A DNA stretch of 64,000 nucleotides from Alkaliphilus transvaalensis ATCC 700919 (GTDB taxonomy: Bacteria > Bacillota > Clostridia > Peptostreptococcales > Natronincolaceae), in contig NZ_JHYF01000009.1 in the NCBI RefSeq assembly GCF_000621485.1, positions 124,001-188,000 on the forward strand, written 5' to 3'. Of this stretch, positions 34,828 through 43,025 are shown piece after piece. The translations under genes and the position numbers were made by a program. Position 1 is the first letter of the stretch, and the number at the start of each line of letters is the position of its first letter. Under the pieces are notes generated by a model. The model had not been told where the DNA came from, ran no database searches, and saw only the letters and a list, made by a program, of their open reading frames with translations.

Positions 34828-35415
34828 ATGGAGCTAAAAAACTATTTACTAACAGCATTGTTAATAATATTGTCATCTATTATATTCTATCAAATAATAT
34901 CCTTCCTTAAAAATAACAAATTTAATCAGTATTTTCAACTTTTTTCACAGGAAAGTTATAATCTGGATGATCTTTTCCCCATAAAGTTATCGGGGGAAAT
35001 TATTCCTAAAAAAGATTATTTAGAAATTCCTCATGATCTATACGTAACGATTAACACCACAGCTATTCAAGGAGAAATTAAGCACAATCGCTTCTATATC
35101 GAATTAATACGCCCTAAGGATCGCAAAAAGGCATTGGAGCTAGTTAAGTCTCAATACTTAAAAACTGTCACCCCTTATATTAGGGAAACTATCCAAAATA
35201 AGAAAGAGGATATACGTTTAATTGAGCTCTCTAAAAAACAATTACCTCAAATGCAAAAAATAGCATGCAATACTTGTAAACATAAGGTACAATGCCAAAT
35301 TGCCTTTACATCATGCAACTATGAAAGAGAAGAAGTTGATACGATTATCCGTAAGGGGATAAAAGTAGATTATAAAGATGGTATAAAAGATCTAAATTTC
35401 TTTAAAAAACAATAA
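34828..35415 (+). CDS. Membrane-anchored protein of unknown function with a Cys cluster
   Basis: A 195-residue protein with one N-terminal membrane helix (residues 6-26) and a charged soluble domain. Near 148-163, CNTCKHKVQCQIAFTSC gives C-x2-C-x5-C-x6-C, a spacing that could bind a metal or Fe-S cluster. I do not recognise the family. It starts behind CAGGAGG, is on the opposite strand to its neighbours and has its own terminator, so it is a real single gene. Confidence 0.7.
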   Translation: MELKNYLLTALLIILSSIIFYQIISFLKNNKFNQYFQLFSQESYNLDDLFPIKLSGEIIPKKDYLEIPHDLYVTINTTAIQGEIKHNRFYIELIRPKDRKKALELVKSQYLKTVTPYIRETIQNKKEDIRLIELSKKQLPQMQKIACNTCKHKVQCQIAFTSCNYEREEVDTIIRKGIKVDYKDGIKDLNFFKKQ

Positions 35416-35420
35416 TTATG

Positions 35421-35446
35421 AGCCTACACTTTTTGTAGGCTTTTAA
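35421..35446 (+). terminator. Terminator after the Cys-cluster membrane protein
   Basis: A perfect 8-bp stem AGCCTACA/TGTAGGCT with a 5-base loop followed by TTTAATT, directly after the stop codon. Confidence 0.85.
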
Positions 35447-35499
35447 TTATTGAGTAAATTATATATTAAATTTATATTAATCTTAATGTTAGTGTGTCA

Positions 35500-35590
35500 A
35501 ATGCTAATATGAAATGAAAACTTCGTTACTTCGGGTTTAATGAGGAATATAACTGAATTCATTGTAATATTATATCATGCAATTTCTTCT
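35500..35590. repeat. Dispersed intergenic repeat, diverged copy
   Basis: The right end ATGCAATTTCTTC is intact. The interior, read on the minus strand, contains ACGAAGTTTTCATTTCATA, which resembles GCGAAGTTTCATTTTGCAT in the 22.4 kb copy. The other end is not clear, so the limits are approximate. Confidence 0.45.
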
Positions 35591-35606
35591 ATAGTTTTCA
35601 TGTAAT

Positions 35607-35635
35607 AAAAAAACTACCTTCGCAGGTAGTTTTTT
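35607..35635 (-). terminator. Terminator after the His-rich ferredoxin-like gene
   Basis: AAAAAACTACC pairs with GGTAGTTTTTT around a 6-base loop, 12 bases beyond the stop. It can act in both directions. Confidence 0.85.
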
Positions 35636-35646
35636 GAGTTGTGTTT

Positions 35647-36468
35647 CTATGATAATTTTTGTCCTTGTAAACCGATTTTCACTTTAGAAACAGGAATCGA
35701 AACATTGGCTCTCTTAATTGCTTCATCTACAGCCATTACAATTCCTTGACAGCAGGGTACTTCCATGTATGCTACAGTTACTGATTTTAAATCATTAGTT
35801 GCAATCATCTTTGTTAGCTTTTCAATATAAAACTCTAAGTCATCTAATTTTGGGCATCCTACAACAACTGCTTTACCTTTTAATAGATCTATATGATAGT
35901 TAGGGTAAGCAAAAGGTACACAATCTGCCGTAACTAGTAAATCTGCCTTCTCAAAGTAAGGAGCATTAACTGGAACAAGTTTTAATTGTACGGGCCATTG
36001 TCTAAGTTGTGGCTTTATCTTAACTTCTATATCTCCACTACTTACAACAGCAGTTTCTTCAACAACCTTATCTTCTTTAAAATCCATCATTTTACTACCT
36101 GGGCAACAGCCGCCGCCCCCATGTCCGTGGTGACTATGACCATGGTGTCCGTGACCATGATTCCCGTGGTGTCCATGATGGCCGTGGTGTCCATCTTCTT
36201 GCTGATGATCTTTTAGTGATTTCCCTTGACTATTTAATAGAGCTTCAACTGCTTCTTCATCAAATTCATCGGCATCTCTTTCAATAATTAATAATGCATC
36301 TTCAGGACAATGACCCAGACATGCCCCTAATCCGTCACAATATTTGTCATGGATTAGCTTCGCTTTTCCATCAATAATTTGAATTGCACCCTCTGCACAA
36401 TTTGGTACACACAAACCACACCCGTTACATTTTTCTTCATCTATTTGGATTATTTTTCTTATAGCCAT
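35647..36468 (-). CDS. Two-[4Fe-4S] ferredoxin-domain protein with His/Gly-rich linker
   Basis: A 273-residue protein. The N-terminal ferredoxin domain has CNGCGLCVPNC near 14-24 and CDGLGACLGHC near 44-54 (the second motif has C-x5-C rather than C-x2-C), each ending in Cys-Pro-like contexts. Residues about 92-123 form a linker of HHGHHGN/HGHG repeats ending GGGGCC, a likely metal-binding tail. The C-terminal half, with TADCVPFAYPN and VPCCQGI, is conserved in anaerobe proteins of unknown enzymatic role. Electron transfer or cluster-dependent sensing is likely. It is a single gene. Confidence 0.8.
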   Translation of the reverse strand: MAIRKIIQIDEEKCNGCGLCVPNCAEGAIQIIDGKAKLIHDKYCDGLGACLGHCPEDALLIIERDADEFDEEAVEALLNSQGKSLKDHQQEDGHHGHHGHHGNHGHGHHGHSHHGHGGGGCCPGSKMMDFKEDKVVEETAVVSSGDIEVKIKPQLRQWPVQLKLVPVNAPYFEKADLLVTADCVPFAYPNYHIDLLKGKAVVVGCPKLDDLEFYIEKLTKMIATNDLKSVTVAYMEVPCCQGIVMAVDEAIKRANVSIPVSKVKIGLQGQKLS

Positions 36469-36667
36469 TGTAATCTCTCCTTTTCATTTTATCTTAAGTT
36501 AATTTTACTATAGATCAAGAGGCTGTTCTGTGATATATAACACAATTAGCTACATATTTATATCACAAAATTATATATGAAGAAGTTCCTGACCCATGTA
36601 TAAATTCTAGCTATGTTATTATAACATTTCTATTTTTAAAATCAAAAAAAAGGAAAATAGTAGCTAT

Positions 36668-37033
36668 CTAACCTCCTATATACTTTCCACAAGTTGGGCA
36701 GTACCTGGCATCATCATCTGCTTCTATTTCACAGTCACTACAATATTTAATTTTTTTTATATTTAAAATTAGTTTTTCCAGAGTTTTTATCTCCTCTTCT
36801 AACTTTTCTATAGCTATAATCGTTGCTTCAGCTTCACTTTTTGATATATAATTTAACCTCTTTAATCGGCCATAAACGTACTGTCCCAGCTCTTCAAATA
36901 ACTTTAAAATTTCTTCTTCTCTTTTTCTAATACTGACATTTAGTTTACTTATCTCCATTAACTCATTAGATTTTTTGCCTAGGCTTTTAGCTGTATCAGA
37001 TACTGAACTAGATAACTTGTCAATAAAGCTCAT
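36668..37033 (-). CDS. Zinc-ribbon protein with coiled coil
   Basis: A protein of about 121 residues from the ATG preceded by GGGGGAAGGATC; an upstream in-frame ATG 22 codons earlier lacks a ribosome-binding site. The start (SFIDKLSSSVSDTAKSLGKK) is amphipathic, a coiled coil covers about 30-95, and the C-terminus has YCSDCEIEADDDARYCPTCG, a double C-x2-C zinc ribbon. Similar small proteins are common in Firmicutes with no assigned role. Confidence 0.75.
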   Translation of the reverse strand: MSFIDKLSSSVSDTAKSLGKKSNELMEISKLNVSIRKREEEILKLFEELGQYVYGRLKRLNYISKSEAEATIIAIEKLEEEIKTLEKLILNIKKIKYCSDCEIEADDDARYCPTCGKYIGG

Positions 37034-37115
37034 GATCCTTCCCCCTCGAAGAAATCTATATACTATATCTTTATTCCCGGCATTAGGATTTCGTGTCAAT
37101 TGTAATAAAATATAA

Positions 37116-37130
37116 TTGAGAAAATTGCAA
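37116..37130 (-). repeat. Dispersed intergenic repeat, single end
   Basis: TTGAGAAAATTGCAA matches the repeat-family end TGAGGAAATTGCAT. No partner end was found nearby. Confidence 0.4.
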
Positions 37131-37216
37131 AATAAAACTTCCCTGTTAAGGGTTTAACCAGGAATATATTTATAAATAATCAAAGTAGTGCTTACCTATT
37201 GCTTATAATAAAATTA

Positions 37217-37249
37217 GCCAGTAGGAAAAATAGAATGATTCCTACTGGC
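37217..37249 (-). terminator. Terminator of the sleB-ypeB operon
   Basis: A perfect 11-bp stem GCCAGTAGGAA/TTCCTACTGGC, followed on the minus strand by TAATTTTATT, 23 bases beyond the ypeB stop. Confidence 0.85.
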
Positions 37250-37271
37250 CAATGAACTGCTTGATTAAGAA

Positions 37272-38621
37272 TTAAATTGTTAAAGTTCCATCTTCTCCTT
37301 CTATTAGCAACAACACACGTCTTTGCTGGCCGTTATCTGCATCAATATAAATTAAGTAATGATCTGCCCCAAATTTAACTTTAAATTCATAACATAATAT
37401 TTCTTTATTTCCAGCTGTGGGGATAAGGGCTAGTTTTACAGTCTCCACCTCAACTCCACTAGACAATCTCTCTTGAGCAGCTTCTTTACTAATTTGAGGT
37501 TCTGGTATATCCCTGTCATGGTGATTAATTAAAAAACCTTCTGTCTCTAAACCAATTATATCCCCATTATCAAGAGCCACTTTAACTTTAATTAAATCTG
37601 TATAGACTGTGACATCTTCCTGCTGATAGGCAAAGTTTACCACCATTTCTCCCTCATAGGCCATTGCATAGGTAGCCACCATGTCTTCATAGCCCTTTTG
37701 CTTTAAAAATTCTTCTGCTCGCTCTATCGCCTCTTCTCTCCCTAATTGGCTTTCTCCTATATCTCTAGGATCTAAATACCAAATAATTTTTCCTCCAGTT
37801 CTACTAACAGCAGCCGATACGCCTCTCCCATTAGCATCTCCGTTTCTTTCTCCTCTAATATAATATCCTTCAATTGGTGCATTATCTATTCTTCCAATAA
37901 CTCTAGCATTGGCTAAATTAAATTCTTTAAATTCTTCAGTAACTATTCTAATTGCTTCCCCTTCGTTTACCGTATTTCCCTGAAGTCTTGGGCGAACATC
38001 CTTTAAATGCTCAGAAAAAGGTCCATCATAAATTAATTCTGGGTAATCCTGCATTCTCTCTTCGATATTAATTAAATTTAAATCTTCCATCTGACTGTCG
38101 ACTAAGGCTAATCTTCTATTTCCCTCTTTTCTAAGATCTCCAAAATTTACGCCTCCCGATACCACTTGTTGCTGGAGTTCTATGAGCTGTTGTGATAAAT
38201 AGTTGGCATAGGTATGTAGCTCTTCCAACGTACTCATTTCATTTTCCTCTAACACAATCCCCTCTAGACTCTTATTTACCATAGCTGTTGCATAGTCTCC
38301 TAATTGACTCAAAAACTTTTCTGTAGTTCGAATTGCCCCATGATTAAAAGGAAGCTGGGTTAATTTTTCTTGTGCCATATAAGACTGCTTTACTACATCA
38401 TTTAAATATTGGGCAATATCTATATTGCTTCCAGATACCATAGCCTTCGATAAGTCTACTTGAGCATTTTCTACATGCCCTATTAGTTCATAGAATTGTC
38501 TTTGAAACTGTAGGTCCAAGTAAGTATGATAATCTACCTTCTGTGTATATTGTTGATATCCCCATACACCTGTTCCCATTAAAGCAATTGCTAAAATTAT
38601 GGGTAGTATATACCTTTTCAT
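37272..38621 (-). CDS. ypeB: Germination protein YpeB
   Basis: A 449-residue protein required to hold and protect the cortex-lytic enzyme SleB in spores. It has an N-terminal membrane anchor (about 5-22), a YpeB N-terminal helical domain (about 25-230) and two PepSY-like beta domains in the C-terminal half (near 230-300 and 370-449, for example ADHYLIYIDADNGQQRRVL). It follows sleB by 10 bases, the standard sleB-ypeB bicistron. Expression in the forespore late in sporulation is expected. Confidence 0.93.
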   Translation of the reverse strand: MKRYILPIILAIALMGTGVWGYQQYTQKVDYHTYLDLQFQRQFYELIGHVENAQVDLSKAMVSGSNIDIAQYLNDVVKQSYMAQEKLTQLPFNHGAIRTTEKFLSQLGDYATAMVNKSLEGIVLEENEMSTLEELHTYANYLSQQLIELQQQVVSGGVNFGDLRKEGNRRLALVDSQMEDLNLINIEERMQDYPELIYDGPFSEHLKDVRPRLQGNTVNEGEAIRIVTEEFKEFNLANARVIGRIDNAPIEGYYIRGERNGDANGRGVSAAVSRTGGKIIWYLDPRDIGESQLGREEAIERAEEFLKQKGYEDMVATYAMAYEGEMVVNFAYQQEDVTVYTDLIKVKVALDNGDIIGLETEGFLINHHDRDIPEPQISKEAAQERLSSGVEVETVKLALIPTAGNKEILCYEFKVKFGADHYLIYIDADNGQQRRVLLLIEGEDGTLTI

Positions 38622-38631
38622 TTAATCCCTC

Positions 38632-39315
38632 CTATATACCAAAAACATGTCTTCCTATTCTAAGAGTAATGGTTCTTGTCCAAATCCATCGACTTGTGGC
38701 TGTTGCTGGGTTCCAGAAATATAATGCTCCACTCGTAGGGTCCCATCCATTTAAAGCATCCCTTGCAGCTCTAAAAGCATCATCTCCTGGTGGATTATTA
38801 ATTGTTCCATTTTTCACTGGTTCAAATGCACAGGGCTGATAAACTACCCCAGCAATTGTATTTGGAAACTCAGGACTTCTTACACGGTTTAATATTACTG
38901 CTCCAACCGCTACCATCCCCTCGTAGGGTTCTCCTCTTGACTCTGAATGGATCGCTCTGGCTAGTAGATTTACGTCATCACTTCTTGATACCCCTTCACT
39001 AGCTGGTGTTGTTGGTGTTGGCGTAGTAGTGGGCATCCCTAAGGCAGCTCTTGTTTGGGGCCCTATAACCCCATCTACCGTTAATCCATTGGATTGTTGA
39101 AAGTTTCTTACGCCTCTGTAGGTTTCAGCTCCATAAACTCCATCTACTGCTCCTTCCATATAACCCCATCGAGTTAATCTACTTTGAACTTCACGGACTT
39201 CTTCTCCCCTCGATCCCCAACTTAGGTTTTGAGCAAAAATTCCGTTTACATATAGACTGACCACTAAAAATATTGATAAAACTGATGTCAGCAAAACAGC
39301 ATATTTTTTCATCAT
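38632..39315 (-). CDS. sleB: Spore cortex-lytic enzyme SleB
   Basis: A protein of about 227 residues with an N-terminal signal sequence (residues 1-28). A peptidoglycan-binding repeat follows (about 29-90: SWGSRGEEVREVQSRLTRWGY and DGVIGPQTRAAL), then a Pro/Thr linker near 95-105. The hydrolase domain contains ARAIHSESRGEPYEGMVAVG with the catalytic Glu and ALYFWNPATA near the end. It is a lytic transglycosylase acting on muramic-delta-lactam cortex during germination. The start with GGGAGGG just upstream is used; a Met nine codons earlier is open but lacks a site. Confidence 0.94.
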   Translation of the reverse strand: MMKKYAVLLTSVLSIFLVVSLYVNGIFAQNLSWGSRGEEVREVQSRLTRWGYMEGAVDGVYGAETYRGVRNFQQSNGLTVDGVIGPQTRAALGMPTTTPTPTTPASEGVSRSDDVNLLARAIHSESRGEPYEGMVAVGAVILNRVRSPEFPNTIAGVVYQPCAFEPVKNGTINNPPGDDAFRAARDALNGWDPTSGALYFWNPATATSRWIWTRTITLRIGRHVFGI

Positions 39316-39380
39316 TTTCCCTCCCTTAATTTCATTAATCATATTTTTGGCTGTTTTAAGGGGAATTATCCAAAATAGTA

Positions 39381-39422
39381 AAAAAAAAAGAAGCCTAAGT
39401 AAATAACTTATCTAAGCTTCTT
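39381..39422 (-). terminator. Terminator after mgtE
   Basis: An interrupted stem (AAGAAGC/GCTTCTT outside, TAAGT/ACTTA inside) is followed on the minus strand by nine T. It lies about 12 bases beyond the mgtE stop. Confidence 0.7.
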
Positions 39423-39433
39423 AATATTTTTAA

Positions 39434-40765
39434 TTATAGACCTAATAATGCTGTTGCTATTCTAAAGTAAACAACTAAAGCCATGGCATCTACAATTGTT
39501 GTAATCATTGGTCCTGCCATAATTGCAGGGTCCAGCTTTAGTTTTTTTGCTCCAATTGGAAGGGTTCCACCAACTACCTTGGCCATAACAATTGTAAAGG
39601 CTAAGGTGATTGAAACGGTAAATGCAACATTAAATTCATTACCAAAAATCATCATTCTTAATAGGTTAATTGATCCTAAAGAAAGTCCTACCACCATACT
39701 TACCCTTAATTCTTTCCAAAGTACTTTTAAATAATCTACAAGTTCAATTTCACCTAAGGCCATACCACGAATAACTAATGTGGAAGATTGAGACCCCGCA
39801 TTACCAGCTGTGTCCATCAACATAGGTATAAAAGCTGCCAAAATCGTTACTGAGCTTAAAACTTCTTCATATCCTTGTATAATTGCCTGGGTAACCGTAG
39901 CCGAAACCATCAATATCATTAGCCAGAAGAAACGCTTTCGAGCCAATGAAAATACACTAGTTAACAAATATTCTTCGTCATTGGGCTCCATAGCCGCCAT
40001 TTTTTGAAAGTCTTCAGTATTCTCTTGGTCAATTACATCGACAATATCATCAATCGTAATAATACCCACTAATCTATTTTCAGTATCTACAACTGGTAGG
40101 GTAATTAAATCATATTTCTTAACCAGACTTGCTACTTCTTCCTGGTCATCTAGAGTAGTGGTAAAAATAAAGTCCTCATTCATAATATCTGCAATTAACA
40201 AATCATCATCTAATAAGACTAATTTCCTTAGGGATACAATTCCTTCTAATTTTCTTTTTTCATTTAGTACATAGCAGGTATAAATTGTTTCTTTATCTAC
40301 ACCGGTTTTTTTAATGTGGTTAAGGGCATCTCTTACGGTCATTTCCTTCTTTAGGTCCACATACTCGATCGTCATTAGACTACCTGCAGAATTTTCAGGG
40401 TAATTTAAGAACTGGTTAATTAGTTTTCTTTCTTCTTCTGTAGAAGATACTAATATCCTCTTTACCACATTAGCAGGTATTTCCTCAAGAAAGTCGATCA
40501 TATCATCAAAATATAATTCGTCTAAGATTTCATTTAACTTAGTTTCATGAATGGCCTCCACAATAGCTTTTCTTTGCTGGGAAGACAAATAGGCAAAAAC
40601 ATCGGCAGCTTGGTCCTTGGATAAAAGACGAAATAGAATAATACTTTTCTTCTTATCTAAACTATCAAAAACCTCCGCAATATCAACTGCCATCATTTCA
40701 ATTAATTCTTCTTTAAGTAATGGAAATTTCTTTTCCTCAATTAATTGGATAATTCTTTCATTCAT
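39434..40765 (-). CDS. mgtE: Magnesium transporter MgtE
   Basis: A Mg2+ channel of about 443 residues. The N-terminal superhelical MgtE_N domain covers about 15-125 (PAEVF-like SLDKKKSIILFRLLSKDQAADV). A CBS pair follows at about 130-250 (GIVSLRKLVLLDDDLLIADIM and GIITIDDIVDVIDQE), then five transmembrane helices from about 275 with MLMDTAGNAGSQSSTLVIRG and the pore-lining segment. GAGAGGTGAC lies just upstream of the ATG used here. Another ATG seven codons earlier overlaps the stop of a leader frame (ATGA), so reinitiation there is possible. Its expression is probably controlled by the leader described separately. Confidence 0.93.
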   Translation of the reverse strand: MNERIIQLIEEKKFPLLKEELIEMMAVDIAEVFDSLDKKKSIILFRLLSKDQAADVFAYLSSQQRKAIVEAIHETKLNEILDELYFDDMIDFLEEIPANVVKRILVSSTEEERKLINQFLNYPENSAGSLMTIEYVDLKKEMTVRDALNHIKKTGVDKETIYTCYVLNEKRKLEGIVSLRKLVLLDDDLLIADIMNEDFIFTTTLDDQEEVASLVKKYDLITLPVVDTENRLVGIITIDDIVDVIDQENTEDFQKMAAMEPNDEEYLLTSVFSLARKRFFWLMILMVSATVTQAIIQGYEEVLSSVTILAAFIPMLMDTAGNAGSQSSTLVIRGMALGEIELVDYLKVLWKELRVSMVVGLSLGSINLLRMMIFGNEFNVAFTVSITLAFTIVMAKVVGGTLPIGAKKLKLDPAIMAGPMITTIVDAMALVVYFRIATALLGL

Positions 40766-40772
40766 ATTGTCA

Positions 40773-40826
40773 CCTCTCAAATTCATGAGAGGACTTTTCC
40801 ATTAAAGATGGTGGAAAGTTCCTCTC
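40773..40826 (-). promoter_or_regulatory. Alternative hairpins controlling the mgtE ribosome-binding site
   Basis: On the minus strand CCTCTC (40792-40787) can pair with either of two copies of GAGAGG. The downstream copy (40778-40773) is the mgtE Shine-Dalgarno, giving a 6-bp stem with an 8-base loop. The upstream copy (40826-40821) lies inside the leader frame, and that pairing extends with ACTTTCCA against TGGAAAAGT. The two structures exclude each other. Confidence 0.6.
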
Positions 40827-40878
40827 GTAATATTAATATATCCTGTTTCCGTATATATGAGTCAGGATTGGGGTCCAT
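40783..40878 (-). CDS. Leader peptide of mgtE, MgtL-like (M-D-P-N-P-D start)
   Basis: A 31-codon frame with a strong ribosome-binding site (AAAAGGAGGTGGTGGAAA) whose product begins MDPNPDSYIRK. It ends TCATGA, overlapping an in-frame mgtE ATG by the ATGA arrangement. The enterobacterial Mg2+ leader MgtL starts M-E-P-D-P-T-P; runs of Asp/Glu and Pro near the N-terminus are known to destabilise ribosomes when Mg2+ is low. Position, start sequence and downstream pairing all fit a Mg2+-responsive leader. Its function is inference, but the frame and its initiation signal are directly visible. Confidence 0.65.
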   Translation of the reverse strand: MDPNPDSYIRKQDILILREELSTIFNGKVLS

Positions 40879-40952
40879 TTTCCACCACCTCCTTTTAGAT
40901 TATAAATAGACCACCATTTATATTATGCTAAGGATTAATTTAAGTTAAAAAG

Positions 40953-42065
40953 TTAAAAATTAATTTTATCCCTTCGCATATTAACATTTAAAATAACACC
41001 TATTGCCATCATATTCGTTAGCATAAAGGTCCCTCCATAGCTTACAAGGGGTAGCGGCTTTCCTGTAACGGGCATTAAACCTATGGTCATGGCTATGTTA
41101 GCAAAGATATGAAAACCTAACATAAAGGTATACCCCATTACAAGAAGAGAACCAAAGTCATCTTTAGCTTCTTTTGCAATATTAATACAGCGTTTAAGCA
41201 TAAGCATATACAGAATAATTAGAATAGCAACGCCAATAAAACCAAATTCTTCAGCCAATACAGAAAAAATAAAATCTGTTTGTTTTTCTGGAAGGAAACC
41301 GAATTGAGTTTGGCTTCCTTGATATAGCCCCTTTCCAAAAATCATTCCCGAGCCTACAGCTAATTTTGATTGAATGATTTGGTACCCTTTGCCCATAGGA
41401 TCTAATTCAGGGTTTAAAAATACCATTATTCTATCCTTTTGATAGTCCTTTAGTACCCCAATCCAAGCTAGTGGGATACTAATAATTCCTACAATACCCG
41501 TAATAATTATATATTTATAGTTTAGGCCTGCAACAAATAACATTCCAAAGATAAAGAAAGCAAATGCCATTGTTGTTCCTAAGTCTGGTTGTCTCAAAAT
41601 CAATACCATTGGTAGACCTGCATAAGCCAATATCTTCATTAATGTTGATAACTTATGAAGCGAATCTTTATGATCATCAATCATTTTAGCAACACAAACA
41701 ATAATTCCTATTTTTACAAAGTCAGATGGTTGAAATTGAAATCCACCAATCCTGATCCATCTATTTGCTCCCCATCGCTCTGCTCCTGTTCCAAATAATA
41801 ATGTTGCCAATAAAAGCCCATTACAGGCCACATAAATTGGAATATGAAATCTAGCAAAGGTACTATAGTCAAAAAACATGATTACAGCAATAGTAACAAT
41901 CCCCAAAATAATGGATATTACTTGGGTTTTCATAAAATTTTCTCTACCTAATGCATGGGTTGCTGTAGCACTACCTACCACAATTACACCAATCAAACAG
42001 ATGGCTATTACAATTAATATTAACTTATAATCAATTTTTTTGATTAATCTTCCTTCTAACTTCAT
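40953..42065 (-). CDS. rodA: Peptidoglycan glycosyltransferase, RodA/FtsW/SpoVE family
   Basis: A 370-residue SEDS-family membrane enzyme with about ten helices that polymerises lipid II. Conserved features are GANRWIRIGGFQFQPSDFVKIG near 115-136, LILRQPDLGTTMAF near 160 with the catalytic Asp region, GKGLYQGSQTQFGFLPEKQTDFIFSVLAEEFGF near 245-278 and LPLVSYGGTFMLTNM near 340. Length and the QTQFGFLPEKQTDFIF block favour RodA over FtsW or SpoVE. It is transcribed alone, with mgtE starting about 190 bases downstream. Confidence 0.88.
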   Translation of the reverse strand: MKLEGRLIKKIDYKLILIVIAICLIGVIVVGSATATHALGRENFMKTQVISIILGIVTIAVIMFFDYSTFARFHIPIYVACNGLLLATLLFGTGAERWGANRWIRIGGFQFQPSDFVKIGIIVCVAKMIDDHKDSLHKLSTLMKILAYAGLPMVLILRQPDLGTTMAFAFFIFGMLFVAGLNYKYIIITGIVGIISIPLAWIGVLKDYQKDRIMVFLNPELDPMGKGYQIIQSKLAVGSGMIFGKGLYQGSQTQFGFLPEKQTDFIFSVLAEEFGFIGVAILIILYMLMLKRCINIAKEAKDDFGSLLVMGYTFMLGFHIFANIAMTIGLMPVTGKPLPLVSYGGTFMLTNMMAIGVILNVNMRRDKINF

Positions 42066-42260
42066 CTATTCACCTCTATTCTTGTACGGCAATTTATTCA
42101 AGCAAAAAAACTCTTCTAATTTTTCCAAGAAGAATTTTTATAAATTTGTTTTCAAGCTCTTTTTGTTAATTTATCACATCTTTAAGTTTACTCTAATTTG
42201 ATTATTATTTCAACAGCTAATTAATTGAAATAACTTCATTTTACTTTATTATAGACAAAA

Positions 42261-42288
42261 TAAAAGCGAAGCTTACGCCTCGCTTTTA
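42261..42288 (-). terminator. Terminator after the SASP gene
   Basis: An 8-bp stem AAAAGCGA/TCGCTTTT, with a possible inner GC pair, is followed on the minus strand by ATTTTGTC. It lies 12 bases beyond the stop. Confidence 0.75.
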
Positions 42289-42300
42289 TTTTTTATTTAA

Positions 42301-42552
42301 TTATCTACCCATATTTCTTTCAGCATACTCTACTAATCTCTTAGTAATTGTTCCACCAACGTATCCGTTTTGTCTTGAAGTTAGGTTACCTTTATCCATT
42401 TGGTCATAGTTAGATAATCCTAATTCGTTAGCGATCTCAACCTTCATTTGGTTTAGAGCTTGTCTTGCTTCTGGAACCACTATAGTGTTTCTACCTGATC
42501 TGTTAACGTCATTAGTTGTACCTGTTTGAGATTGTTGATTGATGTTTGTCAT
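42301..42552 (-). CDS. Alpha/beta-type small acid-soluble spore protein
   Basis: An 83-residue SASP that coats and protects spore DNA. Hallmarks are ALNQMKVEIANELGLSNYD near 32-50 (germination-protease cleavage region around EIA) and GNLTSRQNGYVGGTITKRLV near 55-74, the DNA-contacting helix. It directly supports sporulation ability. Expression by sigma-G is expected; a partial -10 (AATACTA) upstream is suggestive only. The Shine-Dalgarno is GGGAGG. Confidence 0.95.
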   Translation of the reverse strand: MTNINQQSQTGTTNDVNRSGRNTIVVPEARQALNQMKVEIANELGLSNYDQMDKGNLTSRQNGYVGGTITKRLVEYAERNMGR

Positions 42553-43025
42553 TGATGTTTCCTCCCTTCAAATTTTAGAAAAGTTTTTTGTAGCTGTTTG
42601 TTGCTACACTAGTATTATCTGTAGTAAATTCTCTTTTAATCATTGTAAATTATTACTTGAATTGTAATTTTTAAAATTAAAAGAAATTTTTACCTACGTC
42701 TTAAAATTTTAAATTTAAAACTCTATACTAGGTTTAGCAAAATAATATATATTAGTCTCTTATTTTGATTCTTTTAAATTAAATACTGTCTCTAATTTCA
42801 TGTTTCTCTACTTTATGCTTCTAGAGATGATATAGCTTTTTTTATTATTTAAGCAGAAGTTATCACACGATACAACATTCTAAAATGAGGAAAATATATT
42901 TGCCAAAATTCGATATATACTTGGTATTAGCTTTATATTTGTCTTTTAAAATAATAAAAAGTTGTTGATTTTTAGTCAACAACTTTTTATTATACACTTT
43001 GCTAAATAAGTAGCTAGAGGTAAGA
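42553..43025. other. Gene-free AT-rich stretch
   Basis: It contains a small hairpin (TGTAGC/GCTACA) in the SASP leader, a diverged sequence resembling the repeat end (AAATGAGGAAAATATATTTGC near 42890) and the terminator of the Gly-rich protein gene. A 63-codon frame here is AT-rich without a ribosome-binding site and overlaps that terminator, so it was not called. Confidence 0.4.
42956..42988 (-). terminator. Terminator after the Gly/Cys-rich small protein gene
   Basis: A perfect 13-bp stem AAAAAGTTGTTGA/TCAACAACTTTTT with a 7-base loop. The T side of the stem acts as U-tract. It lies about 40 bases beyond the stop. Confidence 0.85.

Noticed and set aside
36108-36200. CRISPR-like or satellite repeat
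   Set aside because: The short repeated bases encode the His-Gly linker in frame with the ferredoxin-like gene and have no spacer-repeat layout.
35986-36216. Met/Val/Ser-rich frame opposite the His-rich linker
   Set aside because: It is the complement of the HHG repeats of the ferredoxin-like gene and has no independent signals.
40787-40952. M-box (ykoK) magnesium riboswitch upstream of mgtE
   Set aside because: The conserved M-box sequence blocks are absent, and most of the leader is taken up by the short frame and its hairpins.
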